A DNA stretch of 64,000 bases from Verrucomicrobiota bacterium (GCA_023433275.1 JAEZDN010000052.1:109744-173743); one strand, 5' to 3'. Positions 25,819-35,447 are shown, counted from the first letter of the stretch. The notes: generated from the letters alone by a model not told the origin. Numbers and translations are program-made.

Positions 25819-28601
25819 CCCCCGGCCCTCCAATTCACGCTGTCAGCCGTGCCATGATGGAACAAACCCGTCAGCGCATCGTCCTCGTCGCGCGTCGCTA
25901 TTTCCGCCGGCGGCCAGAATACCCCGGCGGCCACCTGCGCCGCCACTCCTTCCGCACAGCGCCGCGCCGCTTCGCGCCAGGTCCCGTCGAAATCTTCCCA
26001 CAGGACCAGGCCCGTTTCGCCCACCGCCTTGGGCAGGTTGAAATACCCGGCGCTGGCTCCGCCAAAATCCGCCGCCATCGCCTCGAGATAGAGCGGCAGC
26101 TGGAGGTCAGTCCACACCCACTCCCTGCCCCCCGCCTTGAACCGCGCCCAATCCGGCGCCAACTCCTCGGCCCGCACGCCTCGCACATGGGCCAACATCG
26201 GCGACACGCCACGGTCCGAGGTCTTGTAATCAATCACGCGCACGGCGCCCGTCCCGGCATGCCTTTCGATTCTGTCGATCTTTCCACTCACCGTCACCGC
26301 CCCGAGCACGAACTCGAACTTTCGCTCGACCTCCACCACCACCCAGCCCGCGGCGCGTTGCCCGGCCAGGATTTCAGCGGCACGCGCCAGCCGCTGCCTC
26401 GCGGATTCCAACTGCACCACCAGCGGGAGCGTGAGCTCGGTGCCGTATCGTTCGCGCGACCGGCGGTCAACTTGCGCGATCAGGAATTCCCGCAGCACGA
26501 CGGGGTCGGAACTGTCGCGCAGGGTTGCTTCTTCGCCCATGGCCTCCAGCGCCGCGTGGCACAGCGTGCCGAAGTCCAGCGCATCCAATTCGCACTTGAA
26601 CGGGTCGACCGCTTCCATTCCCAGCGCATGTTTGAGGTAGAATCGGAACGGGCACCGCAGGTAATCACGAAAAGCCGTCACCGAGATCCGTGACGGCGGT
26701 GGCACCACCCTCGGCGTCAACCGCCAGGCGCGCCGCCACGGCAAACCGGGCCGACCGGCCTCGACCGGCCGGAACAACGTGGCCACGCGCCGCGGCAGAT
26801 CCTCGTCCGCGCAAGCCAGCAACAATCGCGAGGGCCGCAACGGATCGCCCGCCGCCGATACCTTGCCCACCAGCAGGTCCAGCCGGCCGGAGGCCTTGCG
26901 CGACTCCGCCAGCGCCGCGAGCAGGTAAGCGTCACGCGCCAGGCGCGCCTCGTTGGTCTTGAGGCCGAGTCGGACGCGCAGCGTCTCAGGCAGAAAAGCA
27001 TCGCCCGTCACCGCTTCGGGCACGCGCCCATCATTCATCCCCGTCACCACCAGATGCGGCGCGTCCTCCCAGAGTAGCTCGAGCCAGCCCAGCAAATCGA
27101 CCGCGCCCGCCGCCCGTTGTTCGAACCGCAGGCTCTCCCCGAATTGGGCGAGCGTTAGCTCCCACCACTCCGCCGCCGTCAGTCCGGAAAAGTGCCGCGA
27201 CGCGGCGGCGGCCTCGCGCAACACCTCCATCCACGCGCCCGCTGATTCCGCCAGCGCGGAGCCATCGGCGACCCGGCGCGGGCCATAGATTGCCTGCAGG
27301 GCCGCCGCGGCACTCTCGGGAAATTCCCCCGCGAGCAGCTGGGCGCGCACTTCCCGCACCGCTTCGAGGGCCCGGCGGGCGGACGGACGCTTGGCGGTGT
27401 GGCCCAACGCGCTCGCCACCGTGGCCGGCAGATGCCGGCAGTGCAATTCGTCGAGCTCCCGCAGCACCGCCGCCGGGGAGAAAGGTCCCCCTTTTCCGTG
27501 CGCCAACGCGGCGAGGAAATCAGGGCAACGCACAAGAGCCTGCGCCGCTTCGAACGAATCCTCCCGCACGATGCCCGCGAGCGCCGCCAACAACGTGTGC
27601 AGCCCATCGTTGCGGCGCGCGCGTCCGCCCGGGTTGAAAACCGCCCGCCCCGCCGCGCGCAGCCCATGCTCCAGCGCGGGTGTCACCTCGGCATCGGCCA
27701 CGCCGACCGCAAGGACGCCATCAGACGCATACCGACGCGCCAGCGTGGCCACGCGCTCCGCCTGGTCCGCCGCATCCGCACAAAGCCGGACCTGACCTTC
27801 GAAATCCGTCAACGTGAGCGGCCGGCGCGACCAGGCTTCCTCCCGCGGCCGACCCCATTCGTCGAACTCCTCCTCCTCCTGCGCGGGCCCATACACCACG
27901 ACATCCACCGGCAGCTCCGCCGCCCATTGGCGCAAGGTTTCCACGACGAGTGGCGCCGGGTCCGGGGTCGCGAGCATCACGACGCGCGCGATGCCAACGG
28001 GCCGCCGGTGCGCGCGAGCGGCGGCCAGGCGCGCTGCCTGCGGGGCGGTCAGGCCCGCCTCCGCCAGCGCCTGATCGCAGCGCCGTTCCATTTCCGCCAA
28101 TTGCATCCATCGCGCGACTTCCGGCATGTTTTCCCCGGCGCGGGCCACGACATCGCGCAATCGCAGTCCATTCTCGCCCAGTGTTGCCTGCAGCCGCATC
28201 AGTTGTGCGCCCAGCCGCGCCGCCCATGAAAAATTGCGGGCGGGCGGGTCCACCGGAAACACGGCCCGAAAAGAATCGAGATCGGCACTGCGCAGGACGC
28301 CCGCCCACGCCAGCTGGATTTCCATTCGCGTGGCCTCGCCGGCTTCGTCGCCCGGTCGAATGATATCCTCGGGCAGCACCACGCGCGGCGCCAGCACCGC
28401 CGCGCCCCCCGCGGCCGCATGCTCGGCCAGGGCTTCGCGCAGGCGCCGGCCCGATTGGCGCGTCGGCACGATCACCATCAAGTGACCCAAATCAAGCGCC
28501 CCCCGCCCCTGCCAGTCCCGCGCGAGCCAGGCGGCCGCCTGGGCGGGCAGCGGCCGGTTCCACGGCAAAAAGTGGCGGCGAACGGTGGCGGGCAATGGCA
28601 C
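25815..28601 (-). CDS. addB: AddB-like subunit: inactivated helicase fold with PD-(D/E)XK nuclease
   Basis: 928 residues from a GTG at 28599-28601. The N-terminal half is the AddB/RexB-type helicase-like region without a Walker A motif (LMVIVPTRQSGRRLREAL instead). The C-terminal nuclease is clear: LRCPFRFYLKHALGM, then DFGTLCHAALEAMGE (His), GKIDRIERH (Asp), VIDYKTSD (D-x-K) and LQLPLYLEAM. AddB-type proteins often carry four cysteines of an Fe-S cluster around this domain; only the Cys of YLRCPF is obvious, and I do not see the usual C-terminal trio. It forms an operon with addA. RecB-like orphan nuclease is the alternative name. Confidence 0.85.
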   Translation of the reverse strand: MPLPATVRRHFLPWNRPLPAQAAAWLARDWQGRGALDLGHLMVIVPTRQSGRRLREALAEHAAAGGAAVLAPRVVLPEDIIRPGDEAGEATRMEIQLAWAGVLRSADLDSFRAVFPVDPPARNFSWAARLGAQLMRLQATLGENGLRLRDVVARAGENMPEVARWMQLAEMERRCDQALAEAGLTAPQAARLAAARAHRRPVGIARVVMLATPDPAPLVVETLRQWAAELPVDVVVYGPAQEEEEFDEWGRPREEAWSRRPLTLTDFEGQVRLCADAADQAERVATLARRYASDGVLAVGVADAEVTPALEHGLRAAGRAVFNPGGRARRNDGLHTLLAALAGIVREDSFEAAQALVRCPDFLAALAHGKGGPFSPAAVLRELDELHCRHLPATVASALGHTAKRPSARRALEAVREVRAQLLAGEFPESAAAALQAIYGPRRVADGSALAESAGAWMEVLREAAAASRHFSGLTAAEWWELTLAQFGESLRFEQRAAGAVDLLGWLELLWEDAPHLVVTGMNDGRVPEAVTGDAFLPETLRVRLGLKTNEARLARDAYLLAALAESRKASGRLDLLVGKVSAAGDPLRPSRLLLACADEDLPRRVATLFRPVEAGRPGLPWRRAWRLTPRVVPPPSRISVTAFRDYLRCPFRFYLKHALGMEAVDPFKCELDALDFGTLCHAALEAMGEEATLRDSSDPVVLREFLIAQVDRRSRERYGTELTLPLVVQLESARQRLARAAEILAGQRAAGWVVVEVERKFEFVLGAVTVSGKIDRIERHAGTGAVRVIDYKTSDRGVSPMLAHVRGVRAEELAPDWARFKAGGREWVWTDLQLPLYLEAMAADFGGASAGYFNLPKAVGETGLVLWEDFDGTWREAARRCAEGVAAQVAAGVFWPPAEIATRDEDDALTGLFHHGTADSVNWRAGG

Positions 28602-28662
28602 GGCCGCTCATGAACACGGAACGACCGGATGAATTCAATCCCACAGAACCGCACAACAAAAA

Positions 28663-28689
28663 GCCCCGCGGCCTGAGGGCTCGCGGGGC
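28663..28689 (-). terminator. Terminator of rpsT
   Basis: GCCCCGCG (28663-28670) pairs with CGCGGGGC (28682-28689), with T/A runs on both flanks (AAAAA on each side in the plus strand). It lies 17 bp beyond the rpsT stop on the minus strand and is a typical intrinsic terminator. Confidence 0.92.
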
Positions 28690-28706
28690 AAAAAGGGAGC
28701 GGAAGA

Positions 28707-28970
28707 TTATTTCTTCGCGAAGATGTACTTCGAAACCTGGGCCTTGCGATTCGAGGCCGCATTGCGGTGGATCACGTTGCTCTTCACCGCCCGGTCCAGC
28801 GCCGAGCTGTAGGCGATCGCGGCGGCCCGGGTCTTCTCGGCATCGGTACCGGCGGCGGCCTTCGCCACGGCCTTCCCGAGGGACTTCAGGCGGGTCTTGG
28901 TGGCCTGGTTGCGCGCGGCATTGCGCAGGGATTTACGGGCGGCTTTGATTGCGGACTTGGTGTTGGCCAT
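28707..28970 (-). CDS. rpsT: 30S ribosomal protein bS20
   Basis: 87 residues, normal length. It opens MANTKSAIKAARKS and has NVIHRNAASNRKAQVSKYI near the end, the bS20 signature (IHKNxAARxKSRL in other phyla). It binds 16S rRNA in the body of the small subunit. Single-gene unit with its own terminator. Like its neighbours it has no Shine-Dalgarno sequence: the 20 bases before ATG are pyrimidine-rich. Its start is only 44 bp from the start of the divergent histidine kinase. Confidence 0.97.
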   Translation of the reverse strand: MANTKSAIKAARKSLRNAARNQATKTRLKSLGKAVAKAAAGTDAEKTRAAAIAYSSALDRAVKSNVIHRNAASNRKAQVSKYIFAKK

Positions 28971-29014
28971 GATCGAGAATAGATTGGAAAGGGTTAGAAC
29001 TCAGACGCCGGGCG

Positions 29015-30682
29015 GTGAGTCAAGGGAGATTTCTATTGCCTGCCCCGAAGGCGCGCCGTGCAGTTGGCTCGTTGCACGCGAGCCTTAAACTCCGGTTGGC
29101 CTTGTTGCTGGGAGGCCTCTTGCTGGTGTTCCTGGCTTCACTCCAGTTCTTGCGCACGGTCGAGCTCGCCGGCGAGGAACAACGCCATCGCGAGTCGTTG
29201 GCGGCCAACGAGCTGTTGCTCCGGAACTGGATCGAGGTCACCAACCAGCCAATCCGCCGCTTCGTGCAGGACTACGCCCAGGACCAAGCCCTTGGCGCCT
29301 TCCTGCAGAAGCCTGACCGGGCTTGGGCCGAGACCCATCTGCGAGGCGATCTGGAACGCCACGGCGGGCACGTCCTCTGGTTGTTCGATCCCAGCGGACG
29401 CCTGGTCTACACGGTGCAAAGGAGATCGGGACCAGCCTTGCCTCCTCCGCCCGACCGGTCTGGCGGGAGTGCCAGTTATTTCATGGATAGCCCGGATGGA
29501 CTCTTGGAGATTTGGGCCTCACCCCTCGCTTCCGTCCGGGTCGGCGCCGCCTCCCCCGGCCGCCTCGTTGCCGCCCGTCTGTGGGATCCCGTCCATGTGG
29601 ACCGTCTTGCCCGCCTGAGCGACACGACGCTGGCCCTGACCGGCGCGGCCACTTCCGCTTCGGATCCCGACCGCGAGCGTCTCTTGCCGCTTCTTGGGCC
29701 TGATGGTGCCGCCGTTCGTCATCTCGTCATGCGTCCAGCCAGGGCCGCCGACCCGGTGACGCCCCGCCCGCCGACCGCGGCTTATCTCTTCCTCATATTC
29801 GGGATTCTCATGGTGATCGCACTCTGGCTCGCCATCCGCCGCTGGGTCCTGCGCCCGCTGGAATACATCAGCGAGAGCCTCTCGGGCAACAATCCGCCGG
29901 GCATCCAGCCTCTCCTCCAGGAACGCTCCGAAATGGGGCGCATTGCACACCTCGTGGTTTCCTCTTCGCGCCAAAAGGCCGACCTTGGGCGCGAGATCGA
30001 GGAACACCGGCGCACCGAGGAGGCGCTGCGCGAGAGCGAGGTCCGCCTGCGCGAGGCCCTCGACCTGCGCGCCCGCCTGGCCCGCGATCTCCATGACGGC
30101 GTCATTCAATCAATCTACGCCGCCGGGCTGGGCCTCGAGGGCGCCATGTCGCAACTCGGCCGCGATCCCGACGGCGCCCGCGCGCGGCTGCAACTGTGCC
30201 GGCAGAGCCTCAACGACGTCATCCGCGAGGTCCGCGGCTTCATCAGTGGCATCGAACCTGAGGCGCTCCATCACCAGGGATTCAGCCAGGAACTCACCGC
30301 CCTGGTGCGCACCATGCAGGCGCTCTGGCCGGTTGTCATCGAGATCGACGCCTCCCCCGCCGTCGTCGCCCGGCTGACTTCCACCCACGAGCTGCACGCG
30401 CTCCAGATTTGCCGGGAGTGCATCAGCAATGCCGTGCGTCACGGCGGCGCGCGCCTCATCAAGATCCGCCTGGAGGAGTCCGCTGGCGTCGCCTCCCTCC
30501 GCGTGATCGACAATGGCCGCGGCTTCGTCCCGGAGAACGTCCCGGGCACCGGCAGCGGACTCGGCAATCTCTCCGCCCGCGCCCGCGAAATGGGGGGCGA
30601 ACTAAGGGTCGAGTCCCGTGTGAAGCACGGCACCACTGTCATAGTGGCATTTCCCCTGCCCGGCTCGGGCGACCCGGCATGA
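29015..30682 (+). CDS. Sensor histidine kinase, NarX/DesK (HisKA_3) type, copy 1
   Basis: 555 residues from a GTG. Topology: membrane helix about 26-46, an extracytoplasmic sensor region about 47-252, second helix about 256-276, HAMP-like linker, a short coiled coil (about 325-350), then the HisKA_3 phosphoacceptor domain with His360 in RDLHDGVIQSIYAAG and a HATPase domain with NAVRHGG (N box), DNGRGF (G1) and GSGLGNL (G2). The sensor region aligns in layout with the CHASE4-like domain of the second kinase at 32.6 kb. No response regulator follows directly; its stop overlaps the next pilin gene (ATGA at 30679). Confidence 0.9.
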   Translation: MSQGRFLLPAPKARRAVGSLHASLKLRLALLLGGLLLVFLASLQFLRTVELAGEEQRHRESLAANELLLRNWIEVTNQPIRRFVQDYAQDQALGAFLQKPDRAWAETHLRGDLERHGGHVLWLFDPSGRLVYTVQRRSGPALPPPPDRSGGSASYFMDSPDGLLEIWASPLASVRVGAASPGRLVAARLWDPVHVDRLARLSDTTLALTGAATSASDPDRERLLPLLGPDGAAVRHLVMRPARAADPVTPRPPTAAYLFLIFGILMVIALWLAIRRWVLRPLEYISESLSGNNPPGIQPLLQERSEMGRIAHLVVSSSRQKADLGREIEEHRRTEEALRESEVRLREALDLRARLARDLHDGVIQSIYAAGLGLEGAMSQLGRDPDGARARLQLCRQSLNDVIREVRGFISGIEPEALHHQGFSQELTALVRTMQALWPVVIEIDASPAVVARLTSTHELHALQICRECISNAVRHGGARLIKIRLEESAGVASLRVIDNGRGFVPENVPGTGSGLGNLSARAREMGGELRVESRVKHGTTVIVAFPLPGSGDPA

Positions 30683-31119
30683 GCGTTCTCGTCCGCCCTT
30701 TCCACCGCCGCCGCAACCCGCGCGGATTCACCCTCGCGGAGGTGATGGTCGCCGCCGCCGTGCTCGCCCTGGGCATTGCTGGCGTGGTCACCGTGAGCCA
30801 GAGCGGTCTGCAGGCATTGGACACGGCGCGCCATCTCTCCTCCGCCTCCCAACTCATGCAGTCCGAGATGGAACGCATCCGCCTCATGAGCTGGGCCGGT
30901 CTCCAGGCCTTGCAGGATTCCGGCGACACCGCGGTCAGCCTGCCGGCCACTTCGGCGCGCTACACCTGCGCGCGGGTGATCACGGATATCCGGCCCGGGA
31001 TGAAGGAAATCACCCTGACCGCCACTTGGAAGGGGTATGACGGCCGAAGCCACACCGCCCGACTGGTCACCCGCTATGGCCGCACCGGCCTGAACGATTA
31101 TTTCTACACCGCCCACTGA
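30679..31119 (+). CDS. Type IV pilin-like minor pilin (PilV type), copy 1
   Basis: 146 residues. The class III signal is RG-FTLAEVMVAAAVLALGI, with the prepilin peptidase site after Gly and Glu at mature position 5, followed by a hydrophobic helix. The sequence QLMQSEMERIRLMSW is closely mirrored in the copy at 34.9 kb (QILQSEMERLRMMSW), as is the end WKGYDGRSHTARLV (WTSVDGRSHTRSF). It is a paralogous minor pilin or pseudopilin. The ATG overlaps the kinase stop by 4 bp, so kinase and pilin are translationally coupled. Confidence 0.87.
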   Translation: MSVLVRPFHRRRNPRGFTLAEVMVAAAVLALGIAGVVTVSQSGLQALDTARHLSSASQLMQSEMERIRLMSWAGLQALQDSGDTAVSLPATSARYTCARVITDIRPGMKEITLTATWKGYDGRSHTARLVTRYGRTGLNDYFYTAH

Positions 31120-31120
31120 G

Positions 31121-32506
31121 ATGCCCGCCCGTTGCAAGCATGGCCCGACTCTCCTCCGGTGCGCCCACGCCAACCGCGGCACCGTGCTGATCGTCACGCT
31201 CCTGGTGTTGGCACTGCTCGCCCTCGGCGTGGGCAGCTATCTGTCCCTCAACCTGCACACCTCCCGACTCGCGCGGTCGAGCTACCAACAAAACGCCGCG
31301 TTCCACCTCGCCGAAGCCGGCGCCGAGGAAGGTCTGTGGTCCTTCAATCAAGCCCACGCGGGGAACCCCGCGGCCTGGGCCGGCTGGACCACCCAGGGTG
31401 CGGCCGCCTGGCGAACGTTCGACGGCTTCGATTTCGGCGGCCACACCACGGGCAGCGTCAAGGTCTACACCGACAACGCCCACCCCGCCGGCACGGCGCG
31501 TCCGCACGTGGTCGCGCTCTCGCAGATCACCACTCCGGGCCTGCCGGCGAACAGCCGCATGATCGAGGTCACCCTCGGCCGCCGCTCGTTCTTCTCCACC
31601 GGCATCGTGGCGCGGGACAAGGTGAAGTTCTCCGGCACCAACACCACCGTCGACAGCTGGAATTCCGATCCCGACCAAGATCCCGGCACCGCCGCCATCC
31701 CTTACAGCGAAGCCGTGCGCCAGGACCGCGGCAGCATCGGCACCCTCGCCGTCGAGAACTCCGCCGTGCTGATCAACCACGCCACCATCTGGGGCCGGGT
31801 GGCCACCGCGGGCGGCGCGCCCGAGGTGGGCACCCACGGCTCCATCCGGGGCGCCGACACCCCCGTCGGCGTCCGGATTGACCCCGCCCGCGTCACCACT
31901 GATTTCACCGCCGACCTCCCGCTGTTGTCCGCGCCTCTCGACGGCACGCCGCTCGCCGCGGTCGGCGACACGCTCGGCACCGCGGGCGAGGCCACGCGGT
32001 GGCGCGTTCCCAGCGTGTCCCTGAACGGCAGCAAGTCGCTCACGATCCTCGGCGACGTCACGCTCATTCTCACCGCCACGACGGGATCCGCCCTCGACGT
32101 GACCGGCAACGCCTCGATCATCATCCCCGCGGGCTCGAGTCTCGTGATCTACGTGGAAGCCGATCTCAAGGTGGCCGGCAAGGGCATCGCGAATGGCAAC
32201 CATCACCCCGGCGCCCTGCGTATTTTCGGCAGTCGATCCACCAACCAGTCCATCCACATCGCCGGCAACGGTGCACTGAAGGCCGCTGTCTACGCCCCCA
32301 ACGCCGAAATCCGGGTGAACGGCAACGGCGATGTCATGGGCGCGCTGGTCGGCGCCACCGTCACATTCACCGGTAATGCCGCGTTCCACTACGACGAGTC
32401 CCTCGCCACCGGCGGCGACGACGCGCCCTTCGGCGTGGTCCGCTGGCGCGAGCTGAACACCGGGGAGTCCCGCGCCCCGTGGGCGACCGTGTTCGCTGAT
32501 CAGTAG
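31121..32506 (+). CDS. PilX-like pilus-associated protein with DUF7305-type beta domain, copy 1
   Basis: 461 residues. A short basic N terminus and membrane helix (NRGTVLIVTLLVLALLALGVGSYLSLN, about 18-44) are followed by the PilX-type FHLAEAGAEEGLW. The rest is a repetitive beta-rich domain with VDSWNSDP (about 178), many GNG/GNA turns (IHIAGNGALKAAVYAP, IRVNGNGDVMGALVG) and an end AFHYDESLA. Such C-terminal domains are known in PilX N-terminal-domain proteins of several phyla. It is a paralogue of the gene at 36.1 kb. It starts one base after the upstream pilin stop. Confidence 0.8.
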   Translation: MPARCKHGPTLLRCAHANRGTVLIVTLLVLALLALGVGSYLSLNLHTSRLARSSYQQNAAFHLAEAGAEEGLWSFNQAHAGNPAAWAGWTTQGAAAWRTFDGFDFGGHTTGSVKVYTDNAHPAGTARPHVVALSQITTPGLPANSRMIEVTLGRRSFFSTGIVARDKVKFSGTNTTVDSWNSDPDQDPGTAAIPYSEAVRQDRGSIGTLAVENSAVLINHATIWGRVATAGGAPEVGTHGSIRGADTPVGVRIDPARVTTDFTADLPLLSAPLDGTPLAAVGDTLGTAGEATRWRVPSVSLNGSKSLTILGDVTLILTATTGSALDVTGNASIIIPAGSSLVIYVEADLKVAGKGIANGNHHPGALRIFGSRSTNQSIHIAGNGALKAAVYAPNAEIRVNGNGDVMGALVGATVTFTGNAAFHYDESLATGGDDAPFGVVRWRELNTGESRAPWATVFADQ

Positions 32507-32562
32507 GCTACTTTGGCTTTGTCTCGGTCGTGGACCCGGCCACCCTTTCCACGACGTAGATC

Positions 32563-34149
32563 ATGACCATTCGCTCCCGCCTCGTCCTGCTGCTGCTTTG
32601 CCTCATCGCAGTTTTCGGATTGTCGGCCGGCGCGTTGCGACTGGCCCACCGCGCCGAAGCGGAGCGAATCCTCGCGAGCCTGCGCGCCGAACGCAGCGAT
32701 CTTCTCGATCGTCTGCTGGCGCTCACCGGCCAGTCCCTTTTCAGCTTCGCGAGCGACTACTCCCTCTGGGACGACATGGTCGCGTTCATGGAAAGCGGGG
32801 ACCGCGAATGGGCGGCCGTCAATATCGATGCCAGCCTGGCCAATTTCAACGCCCACGACGCCTGGCTCCTTCGCCCCGACGGCACCGTTTTTTATTCCGC
32901 GGAGCCCGACCTCGATCTGCCGGCTCTCTCGGAGCCTTCGTTCCTGCTCCGGCTCCAACGAGAGCGCTCGCTCCATTTTTTCCATGACTCGCCTTCTGGC
33001 CTCCTGGAGGTGCGCGTCCGGCCTGTCCTCCCCTCCAACGACTTTCAACGCGAACAGGACCCTGGCGGCTGGTTCGCCGTCGCCCGCCACTGGGACGAAG
33101 CCCACCTGGCTCAACTGCGGGACACCCTGCAGAGCCACGTCGCCCTCGCGTCGGCCGACGCGCCCGCGCCAACTGTCCGCCCGACGCTGATCCATCTCGA
33201 CCGCGTGCTGCGCGGCTGGGACGGCCGCCCGGTGCGCACCCTGCAGATCGAATACGAATCACCTTCGCTCGTCCTGCTCCTGGCCGGCAACGAGGAGGAG
33301 GCGTACCTGCTCTACGGCTTCGGCTTCCTGGTCATGCTGGCCATCGTGATCACGCTGTCCCGCTGGGTGCTCCGGCCCCTCCAGCAACTCGCACAAAGTC
33401 TCGAGACCGGCGATCCATCCCCCATCCGCAGCCTTCAGGGTCGCAGCGACGAATTCGGCCACCTCGCCCGGCAGGCTGCCCAATCGTTTCTCCAGCGCGA
33501 CGCCCTGCGCGACAGCGAGGCCCGCCTGCGCCAGTGGTCCGCCTTGCACGAACGCCTCGGCCGCGATCTCCACGACGGCATCATCCAATCCCTCTACGCC
33601 GCCGGCCTCGGCGTCGAGGCCGCCCGGGACCAGCTGCGCACCGACCCCGCGGCCGCCACCCAGCGGCTGGCTTCCTGCCAACAGCTTTTCAACGAGACCC
33701 TCTGGCAGGTGCGCAACTTCATCCATGCCATCGAGCCCGACAAGGCGCATGGGCAGTCACCCGCTCAATCCCTCGCCGCCCTGGTGTCCACCATGCAGTC
33801 CCTGCAGGCCGTCGCCATCGTGGCCGACATCGACGAGCAACTCGCCCTGCGCATCCCGCCGCGCCAGGAGCTGCAGCTCCTGCACATGGCACGCGAACTC
33901 CTCAGCAATGCCCTTCGCCATTCCGGCGCGCAACAGGTGAGGATTTCCCTCCGTGGCCAGCCAGGGGGCCTCGCCTGCATGGAAGTCAACGACAACGGCC
34001 ATGGCTTCGATCCCGCGGCGGAAAGCCCGGCCGGCCGCGGGCTCGCCAATCTCGCGGCACGCGCGCGCGACCTGGACGCCCGCCTCGAAATCGACTCCGC
34101 TCCAGGAAAAGGGGCTCGAATCGCGGTCTGGTTTCGGCCAGTGGGTTGA
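32563..34149 (+). CDS. Sensor histidine kinase with CHASE4-like sensor, HisKA_3 type, copy 2
   Basis: 528 residues. Membrane helix about 5-25, extracytoplasmic CHASE4-like domain (about 45-240; hallmark DYSLWDDMVAFMESGDREWAAVNI at 65-88), second helix about 249-266, HAMP-like linker, then His337 in RDLHDGIIQSLYAAG and a HATPase domain with NALRHSG, DNGHGF and GRGLANL. Clearly paralogous to the 29.0 kb kinase across the whole catalytic half. The response regulator gene follows after 13 bp, so this kinase and that regulator form the pair. Confidence 0.92.
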   Translation: MTIRSRLVLLLLCLIAVFGLSAGALRLAHRAEAERILASLRAERSDLLDRLLALTGQSLFSFASDYSLWDDMVAFMESGDREWAAVNIDASLANFNAHDAWLLRPDGTVFYSAEPDLDLPALSEPSFLLRLQRERSLHFFHDSPSGLLEVRVRPVLPSNDFQREQDPGGWFAVARHWDEAHLAQLRDTLQSHVALASADAPAPTVRPTLIHLDRVLRGWDGRPVRTLQIEYESPSLVLLLAGNEEEAYLLYGFGFLVMLAIVITLSRWVLRPLQQLAQSLETGDPSPIRSLQGRSDEFGHLARQAAQSFLQRDALRDSEARLRQWSALHERLGRDLHDGIIQSLYAAGLGVEAARDQLRTDPAAATQRLASCQQLFNETLWQVRNFIHAIEPDKAHGQSPAQSLAALVSTMQSLQAVAIVADIDEQLALRIPPRQELQLLHMARELLSNALRHSGAQQVRISLRGQPGGLACMEVNDNGHGFDPAAESPAGRGLANLAARARDLDARLEIDSAPGKGARIAVWFRPVG

Positions 34150-34162
34150 GCAATCCATTGCC

Positions 34163-34837
34163 ATGACTCTGTCCAAAACCATTTCCGTGCTGATCGTCGA
34201 CGACAGCGAGCTGGTGCGCGCCGGCCTCAAGACCCTGTTGGACCTCCACGTCGACGCGGACAGCCCCCGCCTGCGCGTGATCGGTGAGGCAGACTCCCAG
34301 GCCGCCGCCGTCAGCGAGGCCGCGCGGCTCAAGCCCGATGTCATCCTCCTCGATATCCGCCTGCCCGATGGCTCCGGGCTCGTGGCCTGCCGGCAAATCC
34401 TCGCGGCGGACAACGAGGTCAAGATCCTCGTCCTCACCTCCGTGATCGACGACAACCTCGTCTACGACGCGATGAGCAGCGGGGCCCACGGCTACCTCCT
34501 CAAGGAAATCAACGCCCAGGGCCTCTGCCAGGCCATCGTGGACGTCGAGGCGGGGAAGTTCATCCTCGATCCCACGCTCACCACCCGCGTGCTCAACCTC
34601 GTGCGCAGCGGCAGCACGACCCCGGCGGGCGAGAACAAGCTCGCCGTTCTCTCCGTCCAGGAGCGGCGCGTGATCGCCCTGGTCGCCGAGGGTAAGACCA
34701 ACAAGGAAATCGCGGAGCAGATGGGCCTGAGCGACAAGACCGTGAAGAACTATCTCAGCAACGTCTTCGAGAAGTTGAAAATCAACCGCCGGTCCCAGGC
34801 CGCGGTCATGTATCTCGAGCACCGCGGGCGCCCGTGA
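34163..34837 (+). CDS. Response regulator, NarL/FixJ type
   Basis: 224 residues. Receiver domain: acidic pair VDDSE (about 11-15), phospho-acceptor Asp in ILLDIRLPDGSG, switch Thr/Ser in VLTSV and Lys in YLLKEI. LuxR-type helix-turn-helix at the C terminus: LSVQERRVIALVAEGKTNKEIAEQMGLSDKTVKNYLSNVFEKL. It should be phosphorylated by the preceding kinase and activate transcription, plausibly of the neighbouring pilin genes. It is the only regulator in a locus with two kinases of the same type. Confidence 0.94.
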   Translation: MTLSKTISVLIVDDSELVRAGLKTLLDLHVDADSPRLRVIGEADSQAAAVSEAARLKPDVILLDIRLPDGSGLVACRQILAADNEVKILVLTSVIDDNLVYDAMSSGAHGYLLKEINAQGLCQAIVDVEAGKFILDPTLTTRVLNLVRSGSTTPAGENKLAVLSVQERRVIALVAEGKTNKEIAEQMGLSDKTVKNYLSNVFEKLKINRRSQAAVMYLEHRGRP

Positions 34838-34841
34838 CAAT

Positions 34842-34863
34842 CGGCCCTGACGGTCTAGGGCCG
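34842..34863. terminator. Hairpin after the response regulator, possible terminator or REP remnant
   Basis: CGGCCCT (34842-34848) pairs with AGGGCCG (34857-34863), loop GACGGTCT. It begins 4 bp after the regulator stop. There is no T tract on the plus strand, so termination would be weak. The GGTCTAG core resembles the second hairpin of the REP-like element at 14.39 kb. Confidence 0.45.
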
Positions 34864-34919
34864 CAAAGCTGAGCCCAACGCCTGTTACGGAATTCCGCCC
34901 TCTCCGCTAGGATGGGGGC

Positions 34920-35447
34920 ATGAATCCGCGCCCTTCGCCCCGTCTCTCCGCCGGCACCCCGCGCCGCGCGACCGCCGGCTTCACCATCCTGGAAGTCGCC
35001 ATGGCCTCCTTCGTCCTGGCCTTGGGCATCGCCACGTCGATCATCGCCATGCAGTCGGGCTTCAAGACCATCGACGTCGCGCGCGGCACCACCCTCGCCT
35101 CGCAAATCCTGCAGAGCGAGATGGAGCGCCTCCGCATGATGAGCTGGACCGCCATCACCGGTCTCAGCACCGCCACCGACACGACGGCGCCCATGCCCTC
35201 CGGCAGCCCCGCCGGGGTCGAGATGTTCGACGGCGCCGATTACTTCAGCGCCAACCCGGATGTCGCCGGGAAATACCTCATCACCCGCACCGTGACTCCC
35301 GACGGCGGCCGCCCGGGCGATGTGATGAACATCAACATCGCCGTCACCTGGACCTCGGTCGACGGCCGCAGCCACACCCGCAGCTTCCGCTCTCTCTACG
35401 TGAAAAATGGACTCTATGACTACTACTACACGCTGGCCCGCCCCTGA
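34920..35447 (+). CDS. Type IV pilin-like minor pilin (PilV type), copy 2
   Basis: 175 residues. Prepilin peptidase site TAG-FTILEVAMASFVLALGI with Glu at mature position 5. It is the paralogue of the 30.7 kb pilin, sharing QSEMERLRMMSW and VDGRSHT, but has an insertion around SGSPAGVEMFDGADYFSANPDVAGKYL. Its 3' end overlaps the pilW-like gene by 41 bp in another frame. The leader before the ATG is 82 bp from the response regulator stop and includes a hairpin, so it may have its own promoter. Confidence 0.88.
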   Translation: MNPRPSPRLSAGTPRRATAGFTILEVAMASFVLALGIATSIIAMQSGFKTIDVARGTTLASQILQSEMERLRMMSWTAITGLSTATDTTAPMPSGSPAGVEMFDGADYFSANPDVAGKYLITRTVTPDGGRPGDVMNINIAVTWTSVDGRSHTRSFRSLYVKNGLYDYYYTLARP

